Source of the DNA: Ornithinibacillus caprae | Lineage (GTDB): Bacteria; Bacillota; Bacilli; Bacillales; Amphibacillaceae | Assembly (NCBI RefSeq): GCF_009728145.1 | Contig: NZ_WOCA01000019.1 | Location: 20,669 to 84,668 of the forward strand | DNA length: 64,000 nucleotides | Direction: 5' to 3' | Part shown: in pieces, positions 1-9,668 of the stretch | Layout of the letters: every line of letters starts with the position of its first letter | How positions within the stretch are numbered: position 1 is the first letter of the stretch | Position numbers and translations under genes: made by a program | The notes under the pieces: generated by a model | Database searches by the model: none | Told to the model about the DNA's origin: nothing | The model's input: the letters and a program-made list of their open reading frames with translations, nothing else

Positions 1-208
1 TTCTGACCCAGTAAATTCTGTCCTAGTAGATTATTCTCTACTTGACAATAACGAAAATGAATTTTTATCAAATGAAGTGTACGTCTATCCAGATACACTC
101 TATCCCCAAGAAACAGGTAAATTTGAGTTTACACACTATGACATTCAAGAAGATATAGAGAAAATTGACATAGACGTTAATACAATAACTTGGTATCTAA
201 ATTATTAA
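1..208 (+). CDS. C-terminal part of an unrecognised protein (gene starts outside window)
   Basis: An open frame runs in from the left edge (codons beginning at position 2) and stops at TAA 206-208, giving the last 68 residues of a protein. The segment is acidic and rich in Asp, Glu, Asn and Tyr, without a transmembrane segment, and looks like the end of a secreted or surface-exposed beta-rich domain. The next gene begins 15 bp downstream with its own ribosome binding site, so the two are probably co-transcribed. I do not recognise the family, and the missing N-terminus prevents any localisation call. Confidence 0.6.
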   Translation, partial: SDPVNSVLVDYSLLDNNENEFLSNEVYVYPDTLYPQETGKFEFTHYDIQEDIEKIDIDVNTITWYLNY

Positions 209-223
209 TGGAGTGATTAATCC

Positions 224-1369
224 ATGCGTCAAAAACGATATCCACCAATTATCCTAGCAATAATCATTGGAATAATTGGATTAACGATCATCTTAACCAT
301 GTACATGAATTGGAATGAACAAGAGATATCTGTTAATAACCCAATCATTAGTAAGGTGGAGATTGATTCACAACCACAAAATTTAAAGAATATTATTCAC
401 CAAACAGAAAAAAACGTCGTTCAAATTGAAGCGCAAAACGAATTGAGCACATTAACAGGCTCAGGATTCCTTTATAATGATCGAGGAGATATTATTACGA
501 ATGCACATGTTATTCAAGATGCGGAGATTATCTACGTACGTACAGCAAATGCTCGTATTTATCCTGCTGCTGTGATTGGTATTGGTGAAGATACAGATAT
601 TGCAGTAATTCGTGTCCCCCAGTTAGCTGGAGAAAGCGGGCTCCCTATTGAAACCGATAATCCAACTGAAATTGGGGATGAAGTAATTGCTCTTGGAAGT
701 CCACATGGCTTTCAAAACACCGTAACCCTTGGAATTATATCTGGTACCGAACGAAATTTTTCTGTGGAAGGATTTAATTATACGAATGCATACCAAATCT
801 CAGCCCAGATTACGCAAGGAAATAGTGGCGGACCACTTCTAAATCGAGAAACCGGAAAAGTAATTGGAATTAATTCTGTCGGTACAGATGACGGTACATT
901 AGGTTTTAGCATTCCAATAAACGATGTAATAACACAAATAGAAACCTGGTCCAATGAAGCCCAAAATGAACAACTGCATTTTACTAGTACTGAGGATATG
1001 ATCAATTCATTGGATCCCGAACAATTTAAAGAAGATGCCAACTATATCGTCGAATACTTCTTAGACAGTATTTTGATTAGAGATTATGTAAGTGCCTATT
1101 CGCTTTTAGGTGATTCCATGCAGTCTTCCACATCGTATTCAAACTTTAGGGAGGGCTATATTCAAATAGTAGATTTAACGTACGAAAATATGACAAGTAA
1201 GTTAACGGATGACAACCAATTAAATACTACCTTTAGTGTTACAATTAAAAGAAAGTTACCCGACGAAGAAGAATTACACACAGAAGATAAAACCTATCGA
1301 TTCACAATTGGTTATGAAAATGATCAATTAAAAATAATAAACATAAATATTGAAGAGACTGAATCTTAG
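224..1369 (+). CDS. HtrA/DegP-like trypsin-fold serine protease, membrane-anchored
   Basis: This is a predicted membrane-tethered S1C-type serine protease of 381 residues. Residues 8-28 form one hydrophobic helix, so the catalytic domain should lie outside the cell. The triad is visible as His95 (ITNAHV), Asp125 (DTDIAVIRV) and Ser201 (QGNSGGPLL). Unlike HtrA, HtrB and YyxA of B. subtilis there is no PDZ domain. After the protease domain (to about residue 245) comes an extra 120-residue C-terminal domain that looks like an NTF2/DUF4878-type fold; that is inference. A GGAG ribosome binding site precedes the ATG. It ends about 100 bp before a terminator shared with the convergent gene. A role in envelope protein quality control is likely but unproven. 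Confidence 0.85.
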   Translation: MRQKRYPPIILAIIIGIIGLTIILTMYMNWNEQEISVNNPIISKVEIDSQPQNLKNIIHQTEKNVVQIEAQNELSTLTGSGFLYNDRGDIITNAHVIQDAEIIYVRTANARIYPAAVIGIGEDTDIAVIRVPQLAGESGLPIETDNPTEIGDEVIALGSPHGFQNTVTLGIISGTERNFSVEGFNYTNAYQISAQITQGNSGGPLLNRETGKVIGINSVGTDDGTLGFSIPINDVITQIETWSNEAQNEQLHFTSTEDMINSLDPEQFKEDANYIVEYFLDSILIRDYVSAYSLLGDSMQSSTSYSNFREGYIQIVDLTYENMTSKLTDDNQLNTTFSVTIKRKLPDEEELHTEDKTYRFTIGYENDQLKIININIEETES

Positions 1370-1466
1370 ATCTACTGGATAAGAAATACTGTAATAGCAT
1401 TGTTACCTTTAAAATTCCCCTAATCTTTCAAGGATGTGTGGATACATTTTTTTATTCAGGTTATAT

Positions 1467-1507
1467 AAAAGGCACGATCATCTAAAAAGAGATGATCGTG
1501 CCTTTTT
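1467..1507. terminator. Bidirectional intrinsic terminator
   Basis: A perfect stem (AAAAGGCACGATCATCT paired with its complement across a 6-nt loop) is flanked by A and T runs on both sides. It separates the protease gene from the convergent GGDEF-EAL gene. Confidence 0.85.
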
Positions 1508-1508
1508 G

Positions 1509-1594
1509 GCAGATAAGAAATTATATGCTTTCTTATGCTGCAAAAGTGCAACTAAGGCTTTTGCCATAAAGGTTTGGCAAAAGCCAAGTTTTCT
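1509..1594 (-). repeat. Dispersed two-hairpin repeat, copy A
   Basis: Read on the minus strand this matches the other copies (23680, 26836, 37154, 60539, partial 40221): an AGAAAACTTGG-like start, hairpin 1 with arms GGCTTTTGCC and GGCAAAAGCC around AAACCTTTAT, a CTTAGTTGCACTTTTGCA linker, then hairpin 2 (ATAAGAAA with TTTCTTAT). It lies between the 3' ends of two convergent genes, next to the terminator at 1467. Confidence 0.8.
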
Positions 1595-1600
1595 AATTTA

Positions 1601-3547
1601 TCACACACGGAAAAACTTCGTTAACTGCTTTGGTGGTAAAGGTTTACTGAAATAAAACCCTTGCATTTCATCACATCTTTCCTGTGTTAAGAAGTTAAAT
1701 TGTTCCATTGTCTCCACTCCTTCAGCGATCACTTTCATATTTAGGGAATGAGACATATGAATAATGGATTTAACGATTGCTTTATTTTCTCTTTGTTCAT
1801 CCTTTAAGAACATTTTATCTATTTTCAACTTAGTAATTGGGAATAAGCTTAAGTATTTAAAAGATGAATATCCAGTACCGAAATCATCAATCGATACAAG
1901 TACACCCAAATCTCTTAAGTCCTTTAATGTCTTTAATATATAATCTTCATTAGACATAGCCATACTTTCCGTTATCTCAAGCTCTAGGTAATATGGAGAA
2001 AGACCTGTTTCAGCCAAAATTTCTTTAATTTTATCAACCAGACTTCTTTGATGGAACTGCTTCGCAGATAAATTAACACTCACCGTAACAGGATCATACC
2101 CTTTATCCTGCCACACTTTATTCTGCTTACAGGCTTCATACAATACCCAATCACCAATTTCAATGATTAAGCCTGTTTTTTCAGCCAGCGGAATAAACTC
2201 AGCCGGTGCAATATATCCTTTTTGTGGGTGATTCCATCTTAATAAAGCTTCTAACCCTACCACTTTTCCTGAACTAAGATTTTTTTGAGGTTGATAATGT
2301 AGCTCAAATTGCCCTTCTCTTAGTGCCTTCCGTAATTCTGTTTCCATCGTTAAACGCATTTTAAAGTTTTCAGAGATAGATGAATCAAACAAATTATAAT
2401 TATTACGATGTTTCTCTTTAATAACATACATTGCCGAATCAGCATGTTTGATCAAATCATTCGCATTCGTACCATTCTCTGGAAAAATACTAATCCCTAT
2501 ACTTATAGAAGTATAAATTTCATAATCTTCAATTTTAATTGGTTTTTCAAACGCAGCTATTATCTCTTCTGCTAGATCAACTGCCGCCTCTTTCGTGGAT
2601 GCAAGTCGGTGTAGAATTAGAAATTCATCACCGCTCATTCTAGCAATAAAGGTGTTCATATCTAAGAAGGATTTTAACCTTTCTCCACATGCTGTTAATA
2701 ATTTATCTCCAAAAGAGTACCCTAAGGTATCATTTATTTCCTTAAAGTAATCCAAATCAATGAAGTAAACAGCTAATATTTCACCCGATTTTTTTGCCTC
2801 ATCAACGGCCTCTTTTAATACTTTGTTAAAAAAATTACGGTTTGGAAGATCTGTTAATTCATCATAGTAAGCCATATACTCAATCTGATTTTCATTCATA
2901 ACACGCTCTGTAATATCTTTGAAACTTGCTACTTGGATAATGGATCCTTGGTTATTGTATGGATAATCAATGACTTCAACATGGAATTTTGATCCATCCT
3001 TCTGTATTCCAATTAATTCATATGGGTTAACTGAATTCTGATTACTGAGCTTTACAATACTCTTTTGATCAATGAGACGAGTAATTTCCATCCCTTTCAT
3101 CTCAGAAACAGAATACCCAAACATAGTTGCAAAGTTAGGATCACAATCAATAATATGATGTTCCCCAAACATAACAATACCTTCTTTATCAGCAAATGTA
3201 TTTTCATTTATATACTTTTTAATCTCTTCTGACTTATCTTGTAAAGACAATGGATGTACGATTAGACAAAATACATTATTAGAAACTAGAATTGATTTTA
3301 CTTCTAGCAAACTTCCCTTTTTGTTTCTTTGATCCATTAAAAGATGAACCTCATTGGATTCCTTAAGTAAATCAAAGTCTATGAAGTCAAATATCGATAT
3401 GCCCTGTAGGCTTTCCAAACCCAAGACAGAATTAGCCTTGTTATTTGTTTCAATTATTTCTCCGTCATCTTGTACAAAAAGGACAGCTTCCTTTAAGGAG
3501 GATAATATTCGATTATGCATAGGTAGTACTGTTTTACCATTTGTCAT
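1601..3547 (-). CDS. PAS-PAS-GGDEF-EAL cyclic-di-GMP turnover protein
   Basis: A 648-residue predicted cytoplasmic c-di-GMP enzyme. PAS-like regions occupy about residues 10-100 and 115-215, a GGDEF domain about 225-385 and an EAL domain about 400-645. The GGDEF signature is SGDEF (305-309), a variant compatible with activity in some enzymes, so cyclase activity is uncertain. The EAL half looks complete: EALLRW, NLSAKQF, DDFGTGYSS, LKIDKMF, AEGVE and GFYFSKPL are all present, which favours phosphodiesterase activity. No membrane segment is visible, so the PAS domains probably sense a soluble ligand or redox state. An AGGAG site precedes the ATG. A c-di-GMP riboswitch at 58929 shows that this signal is used elsewhere in the window. 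Confidence 0.9.
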   Translation of the reverse strand: MTNGKTVLPMHNRILSSLKEAVLFVQDDGEIIETNNKANSVLGLESLQGISIFDFIDFDLLKESNEVHLLMDQRNKKGSLLEVKSILVSNNVFCLIVHPLSLQDKSEEIKKYINENTFADKEGIVMFGEHHIIDCDPNFATMFGYSVSEMKGMEITRLIDQKSIVKLSNQNSVNPYELIGIQKDGSKFHVEVIDYPYNNQGSIIQVASFKDITERVMNENQIEYMAYYDELTDLPNRNFFNKVLKEAVDEAKKSGEILAVYFIDLDYFKEINDTLGYSFGDKLLTACGERLKSFLDMNTFIARMSGDEFLILHRLASTKEAAVDLAEEIIAAFEKPIKIEDYEIYTSISIGISIFPENGTNANDLIKHADSAMYVIKEKHRNNYNLFDSSISENFKMRLTMETELRKALREGQFELHYQPQKNLSSGKVVGLEALLRWNHPQKGYIAPAEFIPLAEKTGLIIEIGDWVLYEACKQNKVWQDKGYDPVTVSVNLSAKQFHQRSLVDKIKEILAETGLSPYYLELEITESMAMSNEDYILKTLKDLRDLGVLVSIDDFGTGYSSFKYLSLFPITKLKIDKMFLKDEQRENKAIVKSIIHMSHSLNMKVIAEGVETMEQFNFLTQERCDEMQGFYFSKPLPPKQLTKFFRV

Positions 3548-3583
3548 AGATTTTATCTCCTAACTCCTTCAATCAAACCATAA

Positions 3584-4948
3584 TTATCCAATAATGATTC
3601 TTTCTTTTGGATAATGGAATTTTCCGTTTTGTTTATTATTTTTAAACATAAATAAAAAAGTAATAATCCCTACCCTACCAATAAACATTAAGATCATAAG
3701 AAGAATTTTACTAAACGTTGTCAATTCTCCAGTAATACCTAATGACAGCCCTACTGTACCGAAAGCTGATGTTATTTCAAATAAGATTTCGGCAAGGGTA
3801 AACGGCTCGACTATTGATATCATTAATACCGATATAAATACTGTCATAATCGCCATTAACGTTACCGTTACAGCCTTCATTAAATCAGATTCATGTACTT
3901 CTCGTTTAAATATACGTATACTATTTCCACCTCTAGCATACGTTATGATGAAAATAACAACTAATGCAAATGTTGTTGTTCGTATCCCACCACCGGCACT
4001 ACTAGGTGAAGCACCTATAAACATAAGGAAAGACATAAATATATGATTTTGCTCCGTTAGCTGGCTAACATCCATGGTTGATAATCCCCCACTTCTAGTA
4101 GTTACAGATTGAAACAACGCATAGAACAACGCCTCATGCCAGGTTTTATCAGCAAAGAAATTCCCCATGTCAAATAAGTAAATAAATAATGTTCCAATAA
4201 CAATTAAAAACAAAAAGGTCGTAGTCGTTAGTTTTGTAAATAAACTAAAACGCATAAAATTTCTCTTATCATATTTCGCAAATAAAAAATCTTTCACTTC
4301 TATTAAAACTGGAAATCCGATAGCTCCGAAAACGATCAATAGAATATGTACAAATTGCACAAAATAATCGTTTTGAAACGGCACTAAGGACTCGCCAGTA
4401 ATATCAAATCCACCATTTGTTATACCACTAATGGTACTAAAAAAACCATTTAAATAAGCTTCTCCAGCTGTAGGAAAGTACTGCAAGTAATATGTACCTA
4501 GAATAAGGAATCCAATCAATTCAATGGTTAATAATACAAGAAAAATTTGTTTGATTAGACGAACCATTCCTTCGAATGTTGTTTGATTCTGATCGGTCAT
4601 AATCAATCTACGTTCTTTTAAACCAATTTTCTTGCCTAAAATGAGCCAAATAGAAGTACCTATCGCCATTACTCCAACTGCACCTAACTGCATAATAAGG
4701 GCTAAAATAATAATACCAGTTGTACTCAGTGTGTCTGCAACTGTAATCGTACTTAAACCAGTTACACTTAAAGCACTTATAGCAGTAAATACTACATCGA
4801 TAAATGGTATGCTTACTCCTTTTTGATACGCTACGGGTAATGCTAATAATGCAGTAGATACAACTGCTGCAAGAAAATAAAAAAGAAAGATCATTCGAAC
4901 TGGAGACAAATTCTGTATCCATCGAAAGAAGAAATTCGAACTAAACAT
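3584..4948 (-). CDS. ktrD: KtrB/KtrD-type (TrkH family) potassium uptake channel subunit
   Basis: A 454-residue polytopic membrane protein with the four-fold pore-helix organisation of the TrkH/TrkG/KtrB superfamily. Selectivity-filter-like segments are visible, including ITNGGFD, SGGLST and GASPSSAGGGIRTTTF, the last typical of Ktr channels. Ktr channels import potassium with sodium dependence and need a cytoplasmic RCK partner (KtrA or KtrC); none lies next to this gene, which matches the stand-alone ktrD of B. subtilis. AAGGAG stands 8 nt before the ATG. It is 36 bp downstream of the GGDEF-EAL gene start on the same strand, so the two may be co-transcribed. The split between KtrB and KtrD is a guess from context. 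Confidence 0.85.
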   Translation of the reverse strand: MFSSNFFFRWIQNLSPVRMIFLFYFLAAVVSTALLALPVAYQKGVSIPFIDVVFTAISALSVTGLSTITVADTLSTTGIIILALIMQLGAVGVMAIGTSIWLILGKKIGLKERRLIMTDQNQTTFEGMVRLIKQIFLVLLTIELIGFLILGTYYLQYFPTAGEAYLNGFFSTISGITNGGFDITGESLVPFQNDYFVQFVHILLIVFGAIGFPVLIEVKDFLFAKYDKRNFMRFSLFTKLTTTTFLFLIVIGTLFIYLFDMGNFFADKTWHEALFYALFQSVTTRSGGLSTMDVSQLTEQNHIFMSFLMFIGASPSSAGGGIRTTTFALVVIFIITYARGGNSIRIFKREVHESDLMKAVTVTLMAIMTVFISVLMISIVEPFTLAEILFEITSAFGTVGLSLGITGELTTFSKILLMILMFIGRVGIITFLFMFKNNKQNGKFHYPKERIIIG

Positions 4949-5148
4949 AACTAATACTCCTTAAGTGCCTATTCTTATATCGGCTAGATTGGTTATTATT
5001 ATAGCAGTTCTAGACAAGAATTTCCTCTATTTTCGACAAAATTACATATTCACTATACAATTAATAGAGAAGAATATAAAGTAATATGAAAAAATTTAAA
5101 ATTTTATGAGCTTTCACCCCTAAATATTTTGTGTTCAGGAGGTTGATC

Positions 5149-6258
5149 ATGGAATTAACAGCTGAATTAGGAACGAAAATTATTGACGAAACAAAGAAAC
5201 TAATCGATGAGAATATTATTATAGTAGATAAAGAAGCAACCATTATTGCGAGTACTGACACCACACGTATTGGAGACTTTCATGAAGGTGCAAAGCAAAC
5301 GATAGAAAAGAACACGGTAACGATTTTAACTAGTGAGCATCAAAAGAGCATGAAAGGAATTAAACCTGGAGTTAATTTGCCAATAACCATTCATAAAGAA
5401 GTAATCGGTGTGATTGGTATTACTGGAAATCCAACTGAGATCATACCCTTCGCCTCCTTAATGAAAAAAATGACAGAGTTGCTAATTCGAGAAAGTATGT
5501 ATATCCATGAATCTGAATGGGCTGCAAGAGCTTTAGAAGTATTTTTTCTTGATTGGGTACAGCTAGAGACCGTACCTCAAGATTTTATTCAACGTGCTGA
5601 AGTTTTAGGAATTAACCTAAAATCCAAACTACTCTGTACATTAATATATATTCATCAAAACAATGATGCTCACAATATGAATGAATTAATAAACTGGTTG
5701 GAATTAACGCTAGATAGTACAGTAGTCAGATGGGGAAATGATCGATTACTAATGGTTACAGAAGAAAAGCAACGTAATGCTTCAGCGAACTACTTACTTT
5801 CAGCCCTAGATTCCTTTAAGTCCTATGCCGAGTCTAACTATGGTAGTAAATTATCCATCGGTGTTGGTACAGTTTTTGATACAAAAGCAATCAAACCTTC
5901 TTACCAAAGGGCTGAAAAAGCTTTAAGAGTCGCAATGAATACCAATAGTATCATTTTTTATGAAGATCTATTATTAGAAATTTGTTTAGATGATGTAGAT
6001 GAATCCATAAAAGTTGAATTTATCAATCGTATTATTACACCTCTAAAAAAAGAACCTGAATTACTAAACACACTTAGAGCTTATCTAAACAATAATCTCC
6101 ATGTGAAAAATACTTCATTAGAGTTGCATATACACATAAACACACTACATTATCGATTGAAACAAATTCATCAGCTAACGAATCTTAATCCAAGAGATAC
6201 CTATTCCATTGCGTCGTTTTATACTGCACTTTACTATTTAGATGAAAAAACAAATTAA
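5149..6258 (+). CDS. ysfB: CdaR/PucR-family regulator, YsfB-like, of glycolate genes
   Basis: A 369-residue transcription factor. The N-terminal 130 residues resemble the CdaR (sugar diacid recognition) domain, followed by a GGDEF-like middle region and a C-terminal PucR-type helix-turn-helix (about 315-365, with LELHIHINTLHYRLKQI). A GTG at 5131 would extend the frame, but the perfect AGGAGG at 5137-5142 places translation at the ATG at 5149. The gene directly precedes glcD and glcF, the order ysfB-ysfC-ysfD known from B. subtilis, so it most likely activates glycolate oxidation genes in response to a hydroxy acid. A terminator overlapping its stop codon indicates that glcDF have their own promoter. 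Confidence 0.85.
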   Translation: MELTAELGTKIIDETKKLIDENIIIVDKEATIIASTDTTRIGDFHEGAKQTIEKNTVTILTSEHQKSMKGIKPGVNLPITIHKEVIGVIGITGNPTEIIPFASLMKKMTELLIRESMYIHESEWAARALEVFFLDWVQLETVPQDFIQRAEVLGINLKSKLLCTLIYIHQNNDAHNMNELINWLELTLDSTVVRWGNDRLLMVTEEKQRNASANYLLSALDSFKSYAESNYGSKLSIGVGTVFDTKAIKPSYQRAEKALRVAMNTNSIIFYEDLLLEICLDDVDESIKVEFINRIITPLKKEPELLNTLRAYLNNNLHVKNTSLELHIHINTLHYRLKQIHQLTNLNPRDTYSIASFYTALYYLDEKTN

Positions 6259-6281
6259 TATTGTTTTTTCGTCTTTTTTTT
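6241..6281 (+). terminator. Intrinsic terminator overlapping the regulator stop codon
   Basis: GATGAAAAAACAA pairs with TTGTTTTTTCGTC across a 7-nt loop and is followed by a run of T. The TAA stop of the regulator lies inside the hairpin. Confidence 0.8.
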
Positions 6282-6347
6282 GTATTATCATCTATATAAT
6301 TCTAGTGATTGATTCTATAAAATGAAAATAAAAAAGTTAGGAGCTAA

Positions 6348-7763
6348 ATGATGCTTACGGAAAATATAATCAAGACCCTGCAGAAAATTGTTGGTAGTGA
6401 AAATGTAGATTGTAAGAAATCAAGTTTACTAGTATATTCCTATGATGCTACCCCGCAATTTCAATCCCCACCAGATGCAATCGTATCACCAAGAAACACC
6501 AAAGAAGTGTCGGAAATAATAATACTTTGTAATAAACACCATATCCCTATTGTACCAAGGGGGTCAGGTACCAACCTAAGCGCCGGAACAACTCCTCTAG
6601 AAGGTGGAATTGTCTTATTGTTTAAACATATGGATCAAATTCTTGAAATCGATGAAGAAAATTTAACCATTACGACTCAACCTGGGATTATTACAAAGGA
6701 TTTAATTGAATTTGTTGAATCAAAAGGATTGTTTTATCCTCCAGATCCTAGTTCCATGAAAATCTCTCAAATCGGCGGTAATATAAATGAAAATTCTGGG
6801 GGATTACGTGGTTTAAAGTACGGAGTTACACGTGACTATGTATTGGGATTAGAAATCGTGCTACCTAATGGAGATATCATTCGTACAGGAGGAAAATTGG
6901 CTAAAGATGTAGCTGGATATGACTTAACTAGATTATTTGTTGGCTCAGAAGGAACGCTTGGAATTATTACAGAAGCTACTTTGAAATTAATACCAAAGCC
7001 AGAAACGAAAAAAACAATGTTAGCATTATACCAAGATCTTGATGCAGCCGCGAGATCTGTATCTGCGATCATCGCCAATCGAATAATACCTGCAACACTT
7101 GAGTTTTTAGATCAACCTACCTTACAAGTAGTGGAAGACTTTGCTCAAATCGGACTTCCTACTGAAGTAAAAGCGGTTTTATTGATCGAACAAGATGGAT
7201 CCCCTGCAATTGTTGAGAAAGATATGAATAAAATCGCAGACATCTGTCGAGAAAATAATGCGGTAGAAGTTTCTATTGCTAAAACCTATGAAGAAGCTGA
7301 AGCACTAACAACTGCTAGAAGGGCTGCTCTTTCCGCATTAGCACGCTTGAAACCAACTACTATCCTTGAAGATGCTACGGTTCCACGATCTGAAATAGCC
7401 AATATGGTCAAAGCAATCGAAGAAATTGCCCAAAAACATCATGTTAAAATCTGCACTTTTGGCCATGCTGGGGATGGTAATTTACACCCTACTTGTTTAA
7501 CCGATATCCGTAATGAAGAAGAAATTGAACGCGTAGAAAAAGCTTTTGAGGAGATATTTCATAAAGCGATTGAACTTGGGGGAACTATTACTGGGGAGCA
7601 TGGTGTTGGTGCGATGAAATCTGCTTATTTACACTTAAAAGTTGGAAGTGCTGGAGTCGAAGCTATGAAACAGATCAAACATTCCTTGGACCCAAACAAC
7701 ATTATGAATCCTGGTAAAATATTCGCAAAATCGGAACGAAAAAGAGTGGTGGTAGCTAGGTGA
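6348..7763 (+). CDS. glcD: Glycolate oxidase subunit GlcD (FAD-linked)
   Basis: A 471-residue FAD-dependent (S)-2-hydroxy-acid oxidase subunit that converts glycolate to glyoxylate together with GlcF. The N-terminal FAD_binding_4 domain shows PRGSGTNLSAG and PPDPSS; the C-terminal FAD-linked oxidase domain shows FGHAGDGNLHP and TGEHGVG, which carry flavin- and metal-binding residues in this family. Length fits GlcD. Two tandem ATG codons (6348, 6351) follow AGGAG at 6339; the second has the better spacing. The stop overlaps the glcF start, so the two are translationally coupled. No GlcE is present, as in B. subtilis ysfCD. D-lactate dehydrogenases are close relatives, so the exact substrate is inferred from the operon. 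Confidence 0.9.
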   Translation: MMLTENIIKTLQKIVGSENVDCKKSSLLVYSYDATPQFQSPPDAIVSPRNTKEVSEIIILCNKHHIPIVPRGSGTNLSAGTTPLEGGIVLLFKHMDQILEIDEENLTITTQPGIITKDLIEFVESKGLFYPPDPSSMKISQIGGNINENSGGLRGLKYGVTRDYVLGLEIVLPNGDIIRTGGKLAKDVAGYDLTRLFVGSEGTLGIITEATLKLIPKPETKKTMLALYQDLDAAARSVSAIIANRIIPATLEFLDQPTLQVVEDFAQIGLPTEVKAVLLIEQDGSPAIVEKDMNKIADICRENNAVEVSIAKTYEEAEALTTARRAALSALARLKPTTILEDATVPRSEIANMVKAIEEIAQKHHVKICTFGHAGDGNLHPTCLTDIRNEEEIERVEKAFEEIFHKAIELGGTITGEHGVGAMKSAYLHLKVGSAGVEAMKQIKHSLDPNNIMNPGKIFAKSERKRVVVAR

Positions 7764-9085
7764 TGAAAACTATAGAAAAGCAAAACATTCAACATGAATT
7801 TAAAGAAAAAATGGATTACGATGAATTGTTAAACTGTATGCGCTGTGGATTTTGTTTACCTAGCTGCCCTACCTATATTGAGTCAGGAAAAGATGAAGCA
7901 CACTCTCCTCGTGGAAGAATTGCTATGATGAAAGCAGTCGTTGACGGAGACCTCGAACCTGATGAAGATGTGAAACGCTCTTTAGATCTTTGTTTAGGTT
8001 GCAGGGCCTGTGAACCAGTTTGTCCATCTGGTGTAAAGTATGGTCATCTATTGGAGCAAGCTAGAGATATTATTTATCAAAACAAAAAGCAATCCATACC
8101 GGAAAAGACAGTTCGACACCTGGTATTCGACCAACTCTTTCCCCATCAAAAGAGAATGATTGGGTTTACTAGTTTAGTTGGATTTTATCAACGTTCTGGC
8201 CTTCAAAAACTAGCAAGAAATACCGGAGCAATGAAAATCTTACCTGCAAATTTACAAGCAATGGAAAAAGTGTTACCAGCAATTCCTAAGAAAAAGGAAA
8301 TGAAAAACCGAACTAGACATATACCAGCATTTGCAGAAAAAAAGAAAAAAGTTGCTTTTTTTGCAGGTTGTTTAATGGACACCGTCTTTCTTTCAACCAA
8401 CGATTCCACAACAAAGCTACTCCAACATGCCGGATGTGAAATCGTTGTTCCCGATACACAAGGCTGTTGTGGAGCATTGCATGGCCATAGTGGAGAAAGA
8501 AATAAAGCAAAAAAAATGGCGAAAAAAAATATTCAAGCATTTGAAGAATCAGAAGTCGATTATATTATTACAAACGCCGGTGGCTGTGGGGCTTTTCTAG
8601 TTGATTATGGTCATCTATTAAACGATGATCCATACTGGGCTGAACGAGCTGCTGCTTTTTCAGAAAAGATCAAAGACATTTCAAGTATATTAATCGAATT
8701 AGAATTTCATAAACTTGACTTACAAGTAGATGAACAAATAGTTACGTATCAGGATTCTTGTCATTTGAAAAATGGTCAGAAAACCTTTATGGAGCCACGT
8801 CAGTTGCTACAATCTATTAAAGGTGTAACCTACGTTGAAATGCAGGATGCAAGCAGATGTTGTGGCTCAGCAGGGATTTATAATATTGTGGAATCCGAGA
8901 TGTCCATGCAAATTCTCGACTATAAAATGGAACAAACAAAGAAAACTAAAGCGAAAACAATCGTCACTGCTAACCCTGGTTGTCTTTTACAAATGAAGTT
9001 AGGTATCGACCGAGAAGGTTTGCGGGAAGAGATGGAAGCAGTTCATATCGTTGACTTCTTATTACGAGCATTGGAAAAAAATTAA
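7760..9085 (+). CDS. glcF: Glycolate oxidase iron-sulfur subunit GlcF
   Basis: A 441-residue iron-sulfur electron-transfer partner of GlcD. Two 4Fe-4S motifs are visible near the N-terminus: CMRCGFCLPSCP (Cys26, 29, 32, 36) and CLGCRACEPVCP. Two CCG domains follow, with GCCGALHGHSGE and CCGSAGIYN, as in GlcF, LutA and heterodisulfide reductase subunits. It reads GTG at 7760 or ATG at 7763 within the stop of glcD, so coupling to glcD is tight and there is no strong separate Shine-Dalgarno. It is followed by a terminator at 9101. Confidence 0.9.
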   Translation: MMKTIEKQNIQHEFKEKMDYDELLNCMRCGFCLPSCPTYIESGKDEAHSPRGRIAMMKAVVDGDLEPDEDVKRSLDLCLGCRACEPVCPSGVKYGHLLEQARDIIYQNKKQSIPEKTVRHLVFDQLFPHQKRMIGFTSLVGFYQRSGLQKLARNTGAMKILPANLQAMEKVLPAIPKKKEMKNRTRHIPAFAEKKKKVAFFAGCLMDTVFLSTNDSTTKLLQHAGCEIVVPDTQGCCGALHGHSGERNKAKKMAKKNIQAFEESEVDYIITNAGGCGAFLVDYGHLLNDDPYWAERAAAFSEKIKDISSILIELEFHKLDLQVDEQIVTYQDSCHLKNGQKTFMEPRQLLQSIKGVTYVEMQDASRCCGSAGIYNIVESEMSMQILDYKMEQTKKTKAKTIVTANPGCLLQMKLGIDREGLREEMEAVHIVDFLLRALEKN

Positions 9086-9100
9086 GCTAAAAAATACTAT

Positions 9101-9132
9101 TAGGAATGCACCCTATAACTGGTGCGTTCCTA
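9101..9132. terminator. Bidirectional intrinsic terminator
   Basis: TAGGAATGCACC pairs with GGTGCGTTCCTA across a short loop (one G-U pair). It lies between the convergent glcF and ywpF genes. Confidence 0.8.
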
Positions 9133-9543
9133 TATTAGTTCTTTAAACTTTTCAAGTAACTCTTCTCCTTGATATCCTTCATCAATTAATTTACGTAGCA
9201 TTTCTTCAATTTTGCTTTTACGCTTATCAATAATGGTCCCCATAAATAATACATTGATACGCTCTCCACCGATATCATTGATACCAATAATAGAAGTTAT
9301 AAATGTTGCAGGATCATTACTTTCTTTTGTAATAACCACCTCTACCATTATTTCTTCATTTTTATCACGTAAATTGGTAAAGTAATCCTTATAATCCGAT
9401 TGTACATATGCTTCTATTACCCATCGATTTTGTTCATCTTCTCTGTTTATAATTAAACCATCATATAACGTTATGGATTTCTTAACTAATTCTTCATACT
9501 CATTTTCTAAAATTTGTAAGGCTTGTAACTTAAATGTTTTCAC
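9130..9543 (-). CDS. ywpF: YwpF-like family protein
   Basis: A 137-residue soluble protein starting MKTFKLQALQILE and ending in a charged helical tail, matching my memory of the YwpF-like family of Bacillaceae, whose function is not established. The start is GTG, with AGGAGG six bases upstream. It has no signal peptide or membrane segment and is transcribed alone, convergent with glcF and divergent from the small membrane protein gene at 9669. Confidence 0.75.
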   Translation of the reverse strand: MKTFKLQALQILENEYEELVKKSITLYDGLIINREDEQNRWVIEAYVQSDYKDYFTNLRDKNEEIMVEVVITKESNDPATFITSIIGINDIGGERINVLFMGTIIDKRKSKIEEMLRKLIDEGYQGEELLEKFKELI

Positions 9544-9668
9544 CTCGAACCTCCTCCCTATTATTGTTAAGGAACCTGCTTAATTTTATTTTACCAAACT
9601 TCCTGTCATACATATAATGATATTTTCTCATTAGGGTATGTTAAATGATATAGAAAGGAGCGATTACG

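Noticed and set aside
1434..1655. Plus-strand ORF of 73 codons
   Set aside because: It spans the bidirectional terminator, repeat copy A and the end of the convergent gene.
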